This document shows, in pieces, positions 1 to 8,875 of a stretch of DNA of 64,000 nt. The position numbers and the translations under genes were made by a program. The DNA is from Campylobacter avium LMG 24591 (GTDB lineage Bacteria; Campylobacterota; Campylobacteria; Campylobacterales; Campylobacteraceae). The DNA lies in the NCBI RefSeq assembly GCF_002238335.1, contig NZ_CP022347.1, positions 620,001 through 684,000 of the forward strand, in the 5' to 3' direction. The notes under the pieces are model-generated. The model was not told the DNA's origin. It did no database searches and saw nothing but the letters and a program-made list of their open reading frames with translations. Numbering within the stretch: the stretch's first letter is position 1; each line of letters begins with the position of its first letter.

Positions 1-1
1 G

Positions 2-1273
2 TCTGCTTTGTGCGTTGATTTGCTCGTAAGGGTTTTGAAAAATAGCGGTTTTAAGGTTTTATTTGCTAGAAATTATACTGATATAGATGATAAAATTTTA
101 CAAAAAATGCAAGATAGCAAACTAAGCCTAACAGAGCTTACAACTTACTATATAAACGCTTATGAAAACGATATGAAAGCCTTAAATGTTTTAGAACCAA
201 GCTTTAAACCAAAGGCTACGCAGTATATAAAGGAAATGATTGCTTTTATAGAAAATCTTAGTGCTAAATCTTTTACTTACAAGCTTGATGATGGAATTTA
301 TCTTGATACTAGTAAGGAAAATATTTATTTTCATCTCATAAAAAGAGACTTAAGCGAGGCGCAAAGTAGGCTGGAAAAACAGTCTCTTAAAAGAAATGAC
401 AGCGATTTTGTTTTGTGGAAATTTGATGATGAATTTTATGAAGCTTCTTTTGGCAAGGGAAGGCCTGGCTGGCACACAGAATGTGTTGCTATGATAGAAA
501 GCATTTTTAAAGATGGTGTTGATATACACTGTGGCGGGATTGATTTGTTATTTCCGCATCATGAAAATGAAAATGCACAGTGCCGCTGTCTAAAAGATAA
601 AAACCTAGCTAAAATTTGGTTTCATAATGGCTTTGTAAATATAGACGGAGAAAAAATGAGCAAAAGCCTAAATAACAGCTTTTTCGTGAAAGACTGCTTA
701 AAGGATGTTCCTGCCGAGGCTTTGAGATTTTATCTTTTATCTTCGCACTATAGGGCTCATTTTAACTACAGTGTTAGCGATTTAAAGGCTTCAAAAAAGA
801 GGCTTGATAAATTTTATAGACTTAAAAAAAGGCTAAATTTAGCTGAATTTAATGACTTGCAAGAGGATTTAAAAGAGCTTAAAACCAAGCTTGCAAAGGA
901 TATCTTAGTCGCTTTAAGTGATGATTTAAATATATCTAAAGCCCTATCCTTGCTGGATGAGTTTATAAATGAGGCAAATTTAAGGCTTGATAAAGAGGCG
1001 AAAAATAAAGAATTTAAAGAGCTTTGTAAAGAGAGCTTAAGGGAAAGTGCTTTAATCTTTGGCTTTGGTTTTTTAGAGCCTTTTTCTTACTTTCAATTTG
1101 GCTTAGATGATGAGCAAAAAGCTTACATTAAGGAGCAAATTTCATTAAGAGCTAAGGCAAAAGAGGAGAAAAATTATGCTCTAGCGGACGAGATAAGACT
1201 CAAGCTTTTAGAGCAAAATATAGCCTTAATGGACACCGCTAACGGCGTTATGTGGGAAAAGATAGATGAGTAA
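2..1273 (+). CDS. cysS: Cysteinyl-tRNA synthetase, 5' truncated by window edge
   Basis: Cytoplasmic class I aminoacyl-tRNA synthetase that charges tRNA-Cys. The reading frame is open from base 2, so the N-terminus, including the HIGH motif, lies outside the window. Visible are RNYTDIDDKI, the zinc-site region GWHTECVAMIES and GGIDLLFPHHENE, and the KMSKS loop (GEKMSKSLNN, near 646-675), followed by the helical anticodon-binding part. The C-terminus looks complete. The stop overlaps the start of the next gene by 8 bp, suggesting translational coupling. Family membership is certain; only the start is missing. Confidence 0.96.
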   Translation, partial: SALCVDLLVRVLKNSGFKVLFARNYTDIDDKILQKMQDSKLSLTELTTYYINAYENDMKALNVLEPSFKPKATQYIKEMIAFIENLSAKSFTYKLDDGIYLDTSKENIYFHLIKRDLSEAQSRLEKQSLKRNDSDFVLWKFDDEFYEASFGKGRPGWHTECVAMIESIFKDGVDIHCGGIDLLFPHHENENAQCRCLKDKNLAKIWFHNGFVNIDGEKMSKSLNNSFFVKDCLKDVPAEALRFYLLSSHYRAHFNYSVSDLKASKKRLDKFYRLKKRLNLAEFNDLQEDLKELKTKLAKDILVALSDDLNISKALSLLDEFINEANLRLDKEAKNKEFKELCKESLRESALIFGFGFLEPFSYFQFGLDDEQKAYIKEQISLRAKAKEEKNYALADEIRLKLLEQNIALMDTANGVMWEKIDE

Positions 1274-3005
1274 GCAAAAAAGTATGAATTTAAAGGATGT
1301 GCTTGTAAGATTTAAGCCTTTTTATAAAAAATACACGTGGTATTTTGTGCTAGCTATGTTTGGCATGCTTTTAGCGGCTGCTGGAACTAGCGGAAGTGCT
1401 TATATGGTAGACCCCATCTTAAAAAAGATTTTCGTAGAAAAAGATGAGACCATGCTTTACATAATGCCTTTAGGCGTTATAGCTATTTATTTTTTAAAAA
1501 ATTTAGGACTTTATACACAAAGTTATTTTATTTCATACATAGGCGCAAATATCTTAAAAGAGCTAAGAGCTAAGGTGCTTGAAAACATACTAAGGCTTGA
1601 CATGGCTTTCTTTCATAAGTATAGAAGCGGAGAGCTTATGAGCCGCTGCACAGGCGATATAGGAGCCTTACAAAGCATAGTTTCAAACATAATCCCTGAA
1701 TTTTTAAGAGACCTTATAACTGTTATAGGGCTTTTATCGGTGGTGATTTATCAAAGTCCAAAACTTGCTTTTTTCGCTCTTGTGGTAATTCCTTTTTCGC
1801 TTTTAATTTTGACAGTTTTTGCAAGAAAGCTTAAAAAACTCGGCAAAAGGTCGCAGGAAAAAGGTGCTGATTTGATGTCAAGACTAAGTGAAATTTTTTC
1901 AAATTTAGAGCTTATAAAAGCAGATAATACTCAAAAAAAAGAGCTTGATAAATTTAATATCCAAAACAATGAATTAGCAAAAATTTCTATAAAAAATGCA
2001 AGGATAGATTCTCTTGTAAGTCCTATAATGGATATTTTTGGTTCTGTTGGCATAGCGGCTGTTATCATGATAGGAGGCGCTGAGGTTATAAGAGGAGAGC
2101 TAGAGATAAATTCCTTTTTTAGCTTTTTAACAGCACTTTTCATGGCTTACACTCCTGTAAAAAAGATAAGCTCAGCCTACGCAAAGCTTCAAGTAGCAGT
2201 AGCAGCTAGCGAAAGAACCTTTTATCTACTTGATTTAAAGCCTAGCATAAAAGATGGTGTAAAAAAACTAGAAAAGATAGATGAGATAAGGTTTAAAAAT
2301 GTGCATTTTGAGTATGTAGAAAAAAAGCCGGTTTTAAATGGTGTAAATTTTGACTTTAAAAAAGGAGAAATTTTAGCCTTAGTAGGGGCTAGTGGAGGCG
2401 GGAAATCCTCTATCATAAATCTTTTAATGCGTTTTTACGATAAAAAAAGTGGCGAAATTTTGCTAAATGATGATGACATAAATTCCTACACTCTAGCAAG
2501 TCTAAGACTGAAAATAGCCTTAGTTACCCAAAATATCTACCTTTTCAACGAAAGCATAGCTGATAATGTAGCCTATTCGCAAGACTTTGACGAAGACAAG
2601 GTTATAAGAGCTTTAAAAGAGGCAAACGCCTATGATTTTGTAGAAAATATGGGCGGAATTTACAGCATCATAAAAGAGCACGGCAAAAATTTAAGCGGAG
2701 GGCAAAGACAAAGAATAGCTATAGCAAGGGCCTTATACAAAAAGCCTGATTTGCTTATATTTGACGAGGCTACCTCAGCGCTTGATAATGAAAGCGAAAA
2801 GGCCATAACAAAGACTATCGAAGAGCTTAAAAAAGAGCATTTGATCTTGCTTGTAGCTCACCGCTTAAGCACTATAGAAAATGCAGATAAAATAGTCGTT
2901 TTAGACGAAGGACAGGTTCTAGACATTGGCACAGATAAGGAGCTTATGCAAAGATGCGAGCTTTATCAAAAATTTAAAACAAAAGATAAAAATATGGATT
3001 TTTAA
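1266..3005 (+). CDS. msbA: MsbA-type ABC exporter (lipid A/LOS flippase)
   Basis: Half-size ABC exporter of 579 residues, expected to work as an inner membrane homodimer. In Campylobacter this position after cysS holds msbA, which moves lipid A-core or lipid-linked glycans. The N-terminal half has about six membrane segments (first near residues 24-45). The ATPase half shows Walker A GASGGGKSS (about 373), the signature LSGGQRQRIAIARA and Walker B LLIFDEATSALD, then the H-loop VAHRLST. It overlaps cysS by 8 bp. The exact substrate cannot be read from sequence, and a general multidrug/lipid exporter is the alternative. Confidence 0.88.
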   Translation: MSKQKSMNLKDVLVRFKPFYKKYTWYFVLAMFGMLLAAAGTSGSAYMVDPILKKIFVEKDETMLYIMPLGVIAIYFLKNLGLYTQSYFISYIGANILKELRAKVLENILRLDMAFFHKYRSGELMSRCTGDIGALQSIVSNIIPEFLRDLITVIGLLSVVIYQSPKLAFFALVVIPFSLLILTVFARKLKKLGKRSQEKGADLMSRLSEIFSNLELIKADNTQKKELDKFNIQNNELAKISIKNARIDSLVSPIMDIFGSVGIAAVIMIGGAEVIRGELEINSFFSFLTALFMAYTPVKKISSAYAKLQVAVAASERTFYLLDLKPSIKDGVKKLEKIDEIRFKNVHFEYVEKKPVLNGVNFDFKKGEILALVGASGGGKSSIINLLMRFYDKKSGEILLNDDDINSYTLASLRLKIALVTQNIYLFNESIADNVAYSQDFDEDKVIRALKEANAYDFVENMGGIYSIIKEHGKNLSGGQRQRIAIARALYKKPDLLIFDEATSALDNESEKAITKTIEELKKEHLILLVAHRLSTIENADKIVVLDEGQVLDIGTDKELMQRCELYQKFKTKDKNMDF

Positions 3006-3048
3006 GTTAAAATAAGCTTTCTTAACTAGAATTCCTCAAAGGAAAGAC

Positions 3049-4104
3049 ATGTACGATTTGATAAAACCTATACTTTTTAAGCTTGAGCCAGAGCTTGCGC
3101 ACTCTTTGGCTGAGTATTCTTTAAAGGGTTTGGAGTTTATACATCCAGCCTTGCTTAATCTTTTGGCAAATAAATATGTTTATGATGATGATATGTTAAA
3201 ACAAGAGCTTTTAGGCTTATTTTTCGCAAATCCGGTAGGTATCGCGGGTGGCTTTGATAAGAATGCAAATATTTTAAAGGGTCTGTGTGCTCTTGGCTTT
3301 GGCTTTTTAGAATTTGGCACTGTTACTCCTTTAGCACAAAAAGGCAATGATAAACCTAGGCTTTTTAGGCTTATAAAAGAGGAGAGCTTGCAAAATGCCA
3401 TGGGTTTTAATAATAAAGGCAAGGCTAAGGTCTTACAAAATCTAAAAAAAAGCTACCCTTTTGTTTTGCCTATTGGTGCAAATATAGGTAAAAATAAAGA
3501 TACTAGCAATGAAAACGCCTTGCAAGATTATCTTAACTTGCTTTCATCTTTTAATAATTTTTGTGATTATTTCACTATCAACATTTCCTCTCCTAATACC
3601 AAGAATTTAAGAACCCTACAAAACAAAGACTTTTTGTCATCTTTGTTAAAAGAGGCGAAAAATTTAAGCTCCAAGCCTATTTTTATAAAAATAGCGCCTG
3701 ATTTAAAGCAAAAAGAGGCTTTAACTTTATGCGAAGACTGCTTAAAAGACGGCGTAAGCGGTTTTATAATAGCAAACACGAGCACAGATTATTCCTTGCT
3801 TGATAATAACAGAACCTTTGGAGGCTTAAGCGGTCAGATTATAAAAGAAAAAAGCTCTAAATTTTTTAAGGCCTTGGCTAAGGAATTTTTTAAAGATACG
3901 GTCTTAATATCAAGTGGCGGTATTGACAGTGCAAACGAAGCTTATGATAGGATTAAAAATGGTGCGTCTTTAGTACAAATTTACACAGCCTTAGTCTTTA
4001 AGGGACCATCTTTAATAAGAGATATCAACAAAAGCTTATGTGAGCTTTTAAAAAAGGATAAATTCTTAAATATCCAAGAAGCCGTGGGAGCGAACATAAA
4101 ATGA
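3049..4104 (+). CDS. pyrD: Dihydroorotate dehydrogenase (quinone), class 2
   Basis: Oxidises dihydroorotate to orotate in pyrimidine synthesis and passes electrons to quinone. The 351 residues match class 2 enzymes: an N-terminal helical membrane-associating part (about 1-45), then an FMN barrel with NPVGIAGGFDKN (about 62-73), ENAMGFNNKG-like substrate loop (QNAMGFNNKG), NISSPNT with the class 2 catalytic serine, and ISSGGI near the C-terminal phosphate site. ATG at 3049 follows AAAGGAAAG at a good distance. The stop overlaps the next start as ATGA. Confidence 0.95.
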   Translation: MYDLIKPILFKLEPELAHSLAEYSLKGLEFIHPALLNLLANKYVYDDDMLKQELLGLFFANPVGIAGGFDKNANILKGLCALGFGFLEFGTVTPLAQKGNDKPRLFRLIKEESLQNAMGFNNKGKAKVLQNLKKSYPFVLPIGANIGKNKDTSNENALQDYLNLLSSFNNFCDYFTINISSPNTKNLRTLQNKDFLSSLLKEAKNLSSKPIFIKIAPDLKQKEALTLCEDCLKDGVSGFIIANTSTDYSLLDNNRTFGGLSGQIIKEKSSKFFKALAKEFFKDTVLISSGGIDSANEAYDRIKNGASLVQIYTALVFKGPSLIRDINKSLCELLKKDKFLNIQEAVGANIK

Positions 4105-5342
4105 TAGCCTACAAAAAGGAAGTTTTGAAAAATAAACTTGAAGTTTATGCCTTTGATGTGAATAAAAATAGCGGTGTAATTAGCGTAGATATTTTTTACA
4201 AGGTTGGCTCAAGAAATGAAATTTTAGGAAAAAGTGGCATAGCTCATATGCTTGAGCACTTAAATTTCAAAAGCACTAAAAATTTAAAGGCTGGAGAATT
4301 TGACGAGATAGTAAAGGGCTTTGGAGGCGTTGATAACGCTAGCACAGGCTTTGACTACACGCATTACTATATAAAATGCTCTAAGCAAAATTTAGACAAG
4401 GCTTTGTGGCTTTTTGCTGAGCTTATGCAGAATTTAAACTTAAAAGATGAGGAATTTCAACCCGAAAGAAAGGTTGTTTTTGAAGAAAGACTTTGGAGAA
4501 CTGATAATAATCCTCTTGGTTATCTTTATTTTAGACTTTTTAACAATGCCTTTTTATATCACCCTTACCACTGGACTCCCATAGGCTTTAAGGATGATAT
4601 ATTAAATTGGAAAATTGAAGACATAAAAGACTTTCATAGTACATATTATCAGCCAAAAAATGCTTTTTTAATGGTAAGTGGCGATATTAATAGTGATGAG
4701 GTTTTTGCTTTGGCTAAGAAGCATTTTGAGCATATTAAAAATACAAAAACCATACCAAAACCACATCAAAAAGAGCCAAAACAAGACGGCGCTAAAAGAG
4801 TGCTCTTAAAAAAGGAAAGTGATACGGAAATTTTAGCACTAGCTTATAAAATTCCGCCCTTTAAACATAAAGACATAGCGGCTTTAAATGTCTTAGCCGA
4901 TTTGCTTTCATCTGGTAAAAGTTGTATTTTACAAGAAATTCTCATAGATAAAAAGGCTTTGATTAATGAATTTTACGCATTTTGCAACGAAAGCATAGAT
5001 GAGAATTTATTTATAATTATTTGCGTTTGCAATCCTAAGATAAAAGCACAAGAAGTAGAAAAAGAGCTTTTGCAAATTTTATCTGAGCTTAAAAAAGGCA
5101 AGATTAAAGATGAGGATTTGTTAAAAATTAAAAATCAAGTAAGAAGGGATTTTGTATTTTCTTTAAATACCGCTAGTTCTGTGGCGAACATCTACGGAGA
5201 TTACATAGCAAAGGGAGATTTAAAGCCGCTTTTAAATTATGAAGAAAATATAAAAAAATTAGAGCTAAAAGACTTAACATCTTGTGCAAAGAGGTATTTT
5301 AAAGAAAAATTTTCAACAACAGTAATACTTAAAAAGGCTTAA
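4101..5342 (+). CDS. M16 family zinc peptidase (processing-protease-like)
   Basis: Zinc metallopeptidase of the insulinase/M16 family, 413 residues, the usual length of one two-domain bacterial M16B protein. The inverted zinc motif HMLEH is at about residues 49-53 (AHMLEHLNFKST), with the downstream glutamate in the stretch around FEERLWRTDNNP. A C-terminal M16 domain follows. No signal peptide is evident. It starts inside pyrD (ATGA overlap) and ends 1 bp before dapA, so these genes are probably co-transcribed. The substrate is unknown, and the linkage to dapA is conserved in Campylobacter as I recall it. Confidence 0.88.
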   Translation: MIAYKKEVLKNKLEVYAFDVNKNSGVISVDIFYKVGSRNEILGKSGIAHMLEHLNFKSTKNLKAGEFDEIVKGFGGVDNASTGFDYTHYYIKCSKQNLDKALWLFAELMQNLNLKDEEFQPERKVVFEERLWRTDNNPLGYLYFRLFNNAFLYHPYHWTPIGFKDDILNWKIEDIKDFHSTYYQPKNAFLMVSGDINSDEVFALAKKHFEHIKNTKTIPKPHQKEPKQDGAKRVLLKKESDTEILALAYKIPPFKHKDIAALNVLADLLSSGKSCILQEILIDKKALINEFYAFCNESIDENLFIIICVCNPKIKAQEVEKELLQILSELKKGKIKDEDLLKIKNQVRRDFVFSLNTASSVANIYGDYIAKGDLKPLLNYEENIKKLELKDLTSCAKRYFKEKFSTTVILKKA

Positions 5343-5343
5343 C

Positions 5344-6237
5344 ATGGATACAAATATCATAACCGGTGCTATGACGGCGCTGATTACACCATTTAAGAAT
5401 GGCAAGCTAGATGAGGAGGCTTATTACTCCCTTATAAAAAGGCAGATTTCGTATGGTATAGATGCTGTTGTTCCTGTGGGAACTACCGGAGAGAGTGCAA
5501 CCTTAACTCACGAGGAGCATAGAATTTGCATACAAATAGCGGTTGAAGCTTGCAAAGGAACCAAGGCAAAGGTTTTAGCAGGCGCTGGCAGTAACGCCAC
5601 TCACGAGGCCGTGGGCTTGGCCAAATTTGCCCAGGATAATAATGCGGATGGAATTTTAAGCGTAAGCCCTTATTACAACAAACCAACGCAAGAAGGGCTT
5701 TATAGACATTATAAAGAAATAGCAAAAAGTGTTGATATACCTGTGCTTTTATACAATGTCCCTGGTCGCACAGCTTGTGATATAGCTACTCAAACGATAA
5801 TAAGACTGTTTAGAGACTGCGAAAATATATATGGAGTTAAAGAAGCAAGCGGCAACATAGATAAGTGCGTGGATTTACTAGCTCATGAGCCTAAAATGAT
5901 ACTTATAAGCGGTGATGATGCTATTAATTATCCTATATTGTCAAATGGCGGCAGGGGCGTTATCTCGGTTACTTCAAATTTGCTTCCTGATATGATTTCA
6001 AAGCTAACGCATCTAGCCTTAGATGAGAAATATAAAGAGGCAAAGGCTATAAATGACAAGCTTTACAATATAAACAAAGCTTTGTTTTGCGAGAGCAACC
6101 CAATTCCAATCAAGGCCGCTATGTATCTAAGCGGGATAATTAAGCACTTAGAATACCGTCTTCCATTGATAGAACCTAGTTTAGAGACTATGAAGCTCTT
6201 AGAAGATGTGCTAAAACAATATGAAGTTTTAAAATAA
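5344..6237 (+). CDS. dapA: 4-hydroxy-tetrahydrodipicolinate synthase
   Basis: Condenses pyruvate with aspartate semialdehyde, the first committed step to meso-diaminopimelate and lysine. The 297 residues form the standard (beta/alpha)8 enzyme. Visible are GAMTALITPF at the N-terminus, GTTGES, the tyrosine region LLYNVPGRT and the Schiff-base lysine in YGVKEASGN. ATG follows the previous stop by 1 bp. The product feeds peptidoglycan synthesis. Confidence 0.97.
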   Translation: MDTNIITGAMTALITPFKNGKLDEEAYYSLIKRQISYGIDAVVPVGTTGESATLTHEEHRICIQIAVEACKGTKAKVLAGAGSNATHEAVGLAKFAQDNNADGILSVSPYYNKPTQEGLYRHYKEIAKSVDIPVLLYNVPGRTACDIATQTIIRLFRDCENIYGVKEASGNIDKCVDLLAHEPKMILISGDDAINYPILSNGGRGVISVTSNLLPDMISKLTHLALDEKYKEAKAINDKLYNINKALFCESNPIPIKAAMYLSGIIKHLEYRLPLIEPSLETMKLLEDVLKQYEVLK

Positions 6238-6245
6238 GGACTAGA

Positions 6246-6842
6246 ATGAACCGTTTTATATGGCAGTATATATTTACCTTTGTTTTTATAGTTTGGGTTT
6301 TAATTTCTTACACGCCTTATGATGATTTTACGGCAAATTTCATAAGAATTGTAGGCGTATTTTTAGTTTTTGTTGGCATTATAGGCAGAATTTATGCCAC
6401 CATTTTTATAGGTGGTATGAAAAATGAAGGTGTTGATGGGAGCAAATTTATAGATTATGGTGCTTATAGCATTTGTAGAAACCCCTTATATCTTTTTTCT
6501 TTCATAGCCTTTTTAGGACTTTTAGCTATAAAGGCTCAAATCATTTTACTTATAATTGGAGCCTTATTTTTCTTAATCATATATCACTACACCATAAAAC
6601 AAGAAGAAAGGTTTTTAAGCTCCAAATTTGGACAAGCCTACTTGGAATTTTTGGAAAAAACAGCTAGATTTTTTCCAAATTTTTCTAATTTTTACTGCCC
6701 GGATAGGATAGAGGTGAGGCCTGAATTTTTACATAAAGAATTAAGAAGAGCGATAAATTGGGCTTTAGGGCTTTTTGTGCTTTGTTTTGTTGAGCTTTTG
6801 CATCATTTTGCTTATTTGCCAAATTTATTTTATTTATTTTAA
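6246..6842 (+). CDS. Small membrane protein, ICMT/PEMT-like methyltransferase family
   Basis: A 198-residue protein with about five hydrophobic segments (6-24, 31-52, 77-110, 170-195). It has the pattern of integral membrane methyltransferases of the isoprenylcysteine carboxyl methyltransferase / phospholipid methyltransferase group: GAYSICRNPLYL in the middle and QEERFL with a following YLEFLEKTARFFP. These are the SAM-binding RNP and EE/ER elements known in that family. It follows dapA by 8 bp and probably shares its transcript. The substrate is unknown, so function is by family resemblance only. Confidence 0.7.
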   Translation: MNRFIWQYIFTFVFIVWVLISYTPYDDFTANFIRIVGVFLVFVGIIGRIYATIFIGGMKNEGVDGSKFIDYGAYSICRNPLYLFSFIAFLGLLAIKAQIILLIIGALFFLIIYHYTIKQEERFLSSKFGQAYLEFLEKTARFFPNFSNFYCPDRIEVRPEFLHKELRRAINWALGLFVLCFVELLHHFAYLPNLFYLF

Positions 6843-6854
6843 GTCATTTTTGGA

Positions 6855-6860
6855 TATAAT
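6855..6860 (+). promoter_or_regulatory. Sigma-70-type -10 box upstream of fabL-like gene
   Basis: TATAAT preceded by GGA, 23 bp before the ATG at 6883, in the 40-bp gap after the membrane methyltransferase gene. Campylobacter promoters typically show an extended -10 and no clear -35, which fits here. Confidence 0.55.
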
Positions 6861-6882
6861 TAACATTTTTTAAGGATTGATT

Positions 6883-7662
6883 ATGAGTGATTTTTTTAAA
6901 GGAAAAACCCTGGTAATAAGTGGCGGAACTAGGGGTATTGGTAAGGCTATAGTCTATGAATTTGCTAAGGCTGGAGTAAATATAGCCTTTACTTATAATG
7001 CCAATGAAGAGCTCGCTAAGGAGATTACAAAAGATTTAGAGAGTAACTACAAGATAAAAGCAAGGGCTTATCCTTTCAATATCTTAGAGCCCGAAAGCTA
7101 CAAAGAGCTTTTTGAAGAGATAGATAAGGACTTTGACCGCGTGGACTTTTTCATATCAAATGCCATTATCTCCGGTCGTGCTGTTGTTGGTGGTTACACT
7201 AAATTTATGAAACTAAAACCAAGGGGTATAAACAATATCTTCACAGCAACAGTTAATGCTTTCGTAGTAGGTGCTCAACAAGCTGCAAAAAGAATGGAAG
7301 CTGTGGGTGGCGGAAGTATTATTTCTATCTCATCTACCGGAAATTTAGTTCATATAGAAAATTACGCAGGACACGGCACAGCAAAGGCTGCAGTTGAAGC
7401 TATGGCTAGATACGCTGCTACAGAGCTTGGCGATAAAAACATAAGGGTAAATGTAGTAAGCGGAGGACCTATAGAAACCGACGCTTTAAGAGCTTTTACA
7501 AACTATGAGGAAGTAAAACAAGCCACTATAAATTTAAGTCCATTAAACAGGATGGGACAACCACAAGACCTTGCCGGTGCTTGTTTGTTCTTGTGTTCTG
7601 ATAAGGCTTCTTGGGTTACCGGTCATACCTTTATAGTAGACGGCGGAACCACTTTTAAATAA
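6883..7662 (+). CDS. fabL: FabL-type enoyl-ACP reductase / SDR oxidoreductase
   Basis: Short-chain dehydrogenase of 259 residues. The cofactor motif SGGTRGIGKA is at residues 13-22. The catalytic pair is Y161 and K168 (YAGHGTAK), a Y-X6-K spacing used by FabI/FabL enoyl reductases rather than the Y-X3-K of ordinary SDRs. VSGGPIETDAL near residue 190 resembles Bacillus FabL. It would reduce enoyl-ACP in fatty acid synthesis. ATG 6883 is chosen because AAGGA lies 6-7 bp upstream; the TTG 6 bp earlier overlaps that site. The C. jejuni homologue is usually just called an oxidoreductase, so the enzymatic call is inference. Confidence 0.72.
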   Translation: MSDFFKGKTLVISGGTRGIGKAIVYEFAKAGVNIAFTYNANEELAKEITKDLESNYKIKARAYPFNILEPESYKELFEEIDKDFDRVDFFISNAIISGRAVVGGYTKFMKLKPRGINNIFTATVNAFVVGAQQAAKRMEAVGGGSIISISSTGNLVHIENYAGHGTAKAAVEAMARYAATELGDKNIRVNVVSGGPIETDALRAFTNYEEVKQATINLSPLNRMGQPQDLAGACLFLCSDKASWVTGHTFIVDGGTTFK

Positions 7663-7700
7663 TAAAAATATACTTGATTTTATTTTTAGAGAATTTAAGG

Positions 7701-7724
7701 AATGGATTGAAAGCTCAATCCATT
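7701..7724. terminator. Perfect stem-loop between fabL-like gene and ftsZ
   Basis: AATGGATTGA and its exact complement TCAATCCATT flank a 4-base loop (AAGC). It sits between convergent genes, and its right arm contains the ftsZ stop codon (7715-7717). The stem is perfect over 10 bp, but the T-run is weak on both sides, so termination is likely rather than certain. Confidence 0.45.
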
Positions 7725-8854
7725 TGATTTCTTAACCACGAAGGCACATTTTCTATATGTTCTAAAACCTCATCTCTATTGAAAGTTCCTGTTTTTCCAA
7801 GACTTTGAACATATAAATTTCTTTTATTTTCTGCGATATTTTGCTCATCTTTTTTTGGATTTTGTGAATTTGCGTTGCTATACTCAAAACCTGTCGCCAC
7901 AACTGTAATTTCAATTTCATCGATAGACATAGAATTATCACTTAAGTCTCCGTGCTTGACTATAACATCTTCTTCTAGCATATCAGTTAGTTTTTCTAAA
8001 ACCTCATTCAATGCCATAAAAGGAAAATCCTCATGTCTTCTTGTGTGTATGATAACTCCTTTTGCTTTCTTTACATTAAAGCCGTCTAGTAAAGGAGATT
8101 CTAAAGCACTATTCATGGCCTCCTCAGCCGCATTAGGCCCTTGAGCGTATCCAACACCCATCAAGGCTAAGCCCCTGTGCTCCATAGCATTTTTGATATC
8201 GGCAAAGTCTACGTTTCTTTCTGAATTATCAACAAGTATAGAAACCATACCCTTAACAGCCTTAGCTAGCACATCATCAACTATTTCATAAACCTTGCTA
8301 GATGGAGCTGTTTTGTCTATCAAATTCTTTACTTTTTCATTTTGAACTACTAAGATAGAATCACTTTCTTTTTTAAGCTCTGCAAGTCCAGCTTCTGCTA
8401 ATTTCTTTTTTCTAGCGCCTTCAAAGTTAAAAGGCATTGTAATAACACACACAGTTAAGGCACCAACTTCTTTTGCAGCTTGAGCTACTATAGGTGCAGC
8501 ACCGGTTCCGGTTCCTCCTCCAAAGCCAGAAGCTATAAACACTATATCGCTTTGGTCTAAACAAGCTTTTAATTCTTCATAATTTTCCCTAGCGCTCTCA
8601 GCACCTACTACAGGGTTACCACCAGCGCCAAGGCCTCTAGTTGTTTTTTCGCCAAGTTGAATTTTAGTCTTTGCTAAAGATTTTGCAAGAGCTTGTCCGT
8701 CGGTATTTGCAGCTATTAAGTCTAATTTATTTAATTTGTCAAACCCGGTTTTCATCATATGATTAATCATATTTCCGCCGCCACCGCCGCAGCCTATTAT
8801 TTTTATCCTAGCTCCTCTTGCGTGTTGTGCTTCTTCAACAACAAATTCCTTCAT
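7715..8854 (-). CDS. ftsZ: Cell division GTPase FtsZ
   Basis: Tubulin-like GTPase that polymerises into the Z ring at midcell. The 379 residues include the nucleotide-binding GCGGGGGNMINHM (about 21-33), the tubulin signature GGGTGTGAAP (112-121), and a variable linker ending in VPSWLRNQ, the conserved C-terminal peptide that binds FtsA. ATG at 8854 follows GGAGAG. It lies 21 bp after ftsA in an ftsA-ftsZ operon. Confidence 0.98.
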   Translation of the reverse strand: MKEFVVEEAQHARGARIKIIGCGGGGGNMINHMMKTGFDKLNKLDLIAANTDGQALAKSLAKTKIQLGEKTTRGLGAGGNPVVGAESARENYEELKACLDQSDIVFIASGFGGGTGTGAAPIVAQAAKEVGALTVCVITMPFNFEGARKKKLAEAGLAELKKESDSILVVQNEKVKNLIDKTAPSSKVYEIVDDVLAKAVKGMVSILVDNSERNVDFADIKNAMEHRGLALMGVGYAQGPNAAEEAMNSALESPLLDGFNVKKAKGVIIHTRRHEDFPFMALNEVLEKLTDMLEEDVIVKHGDLSDNSMSIDEIEITVVATGFEYSNANSQNPKKDEQNIAENKRNLYVQSLGKTGTFNRDEVLEHIENVPSWLRNQMD

Positions 8855-8875
8855 TATCAGCTCTCCTATGAAAAA

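Noticed and set aside
7875-8144. ORF of 89 codons antisense to ftsZ
   Set aside because: Lies wholly within the strongly conserved ftsZ reading frame, has no ribosome site or recognisable domain.
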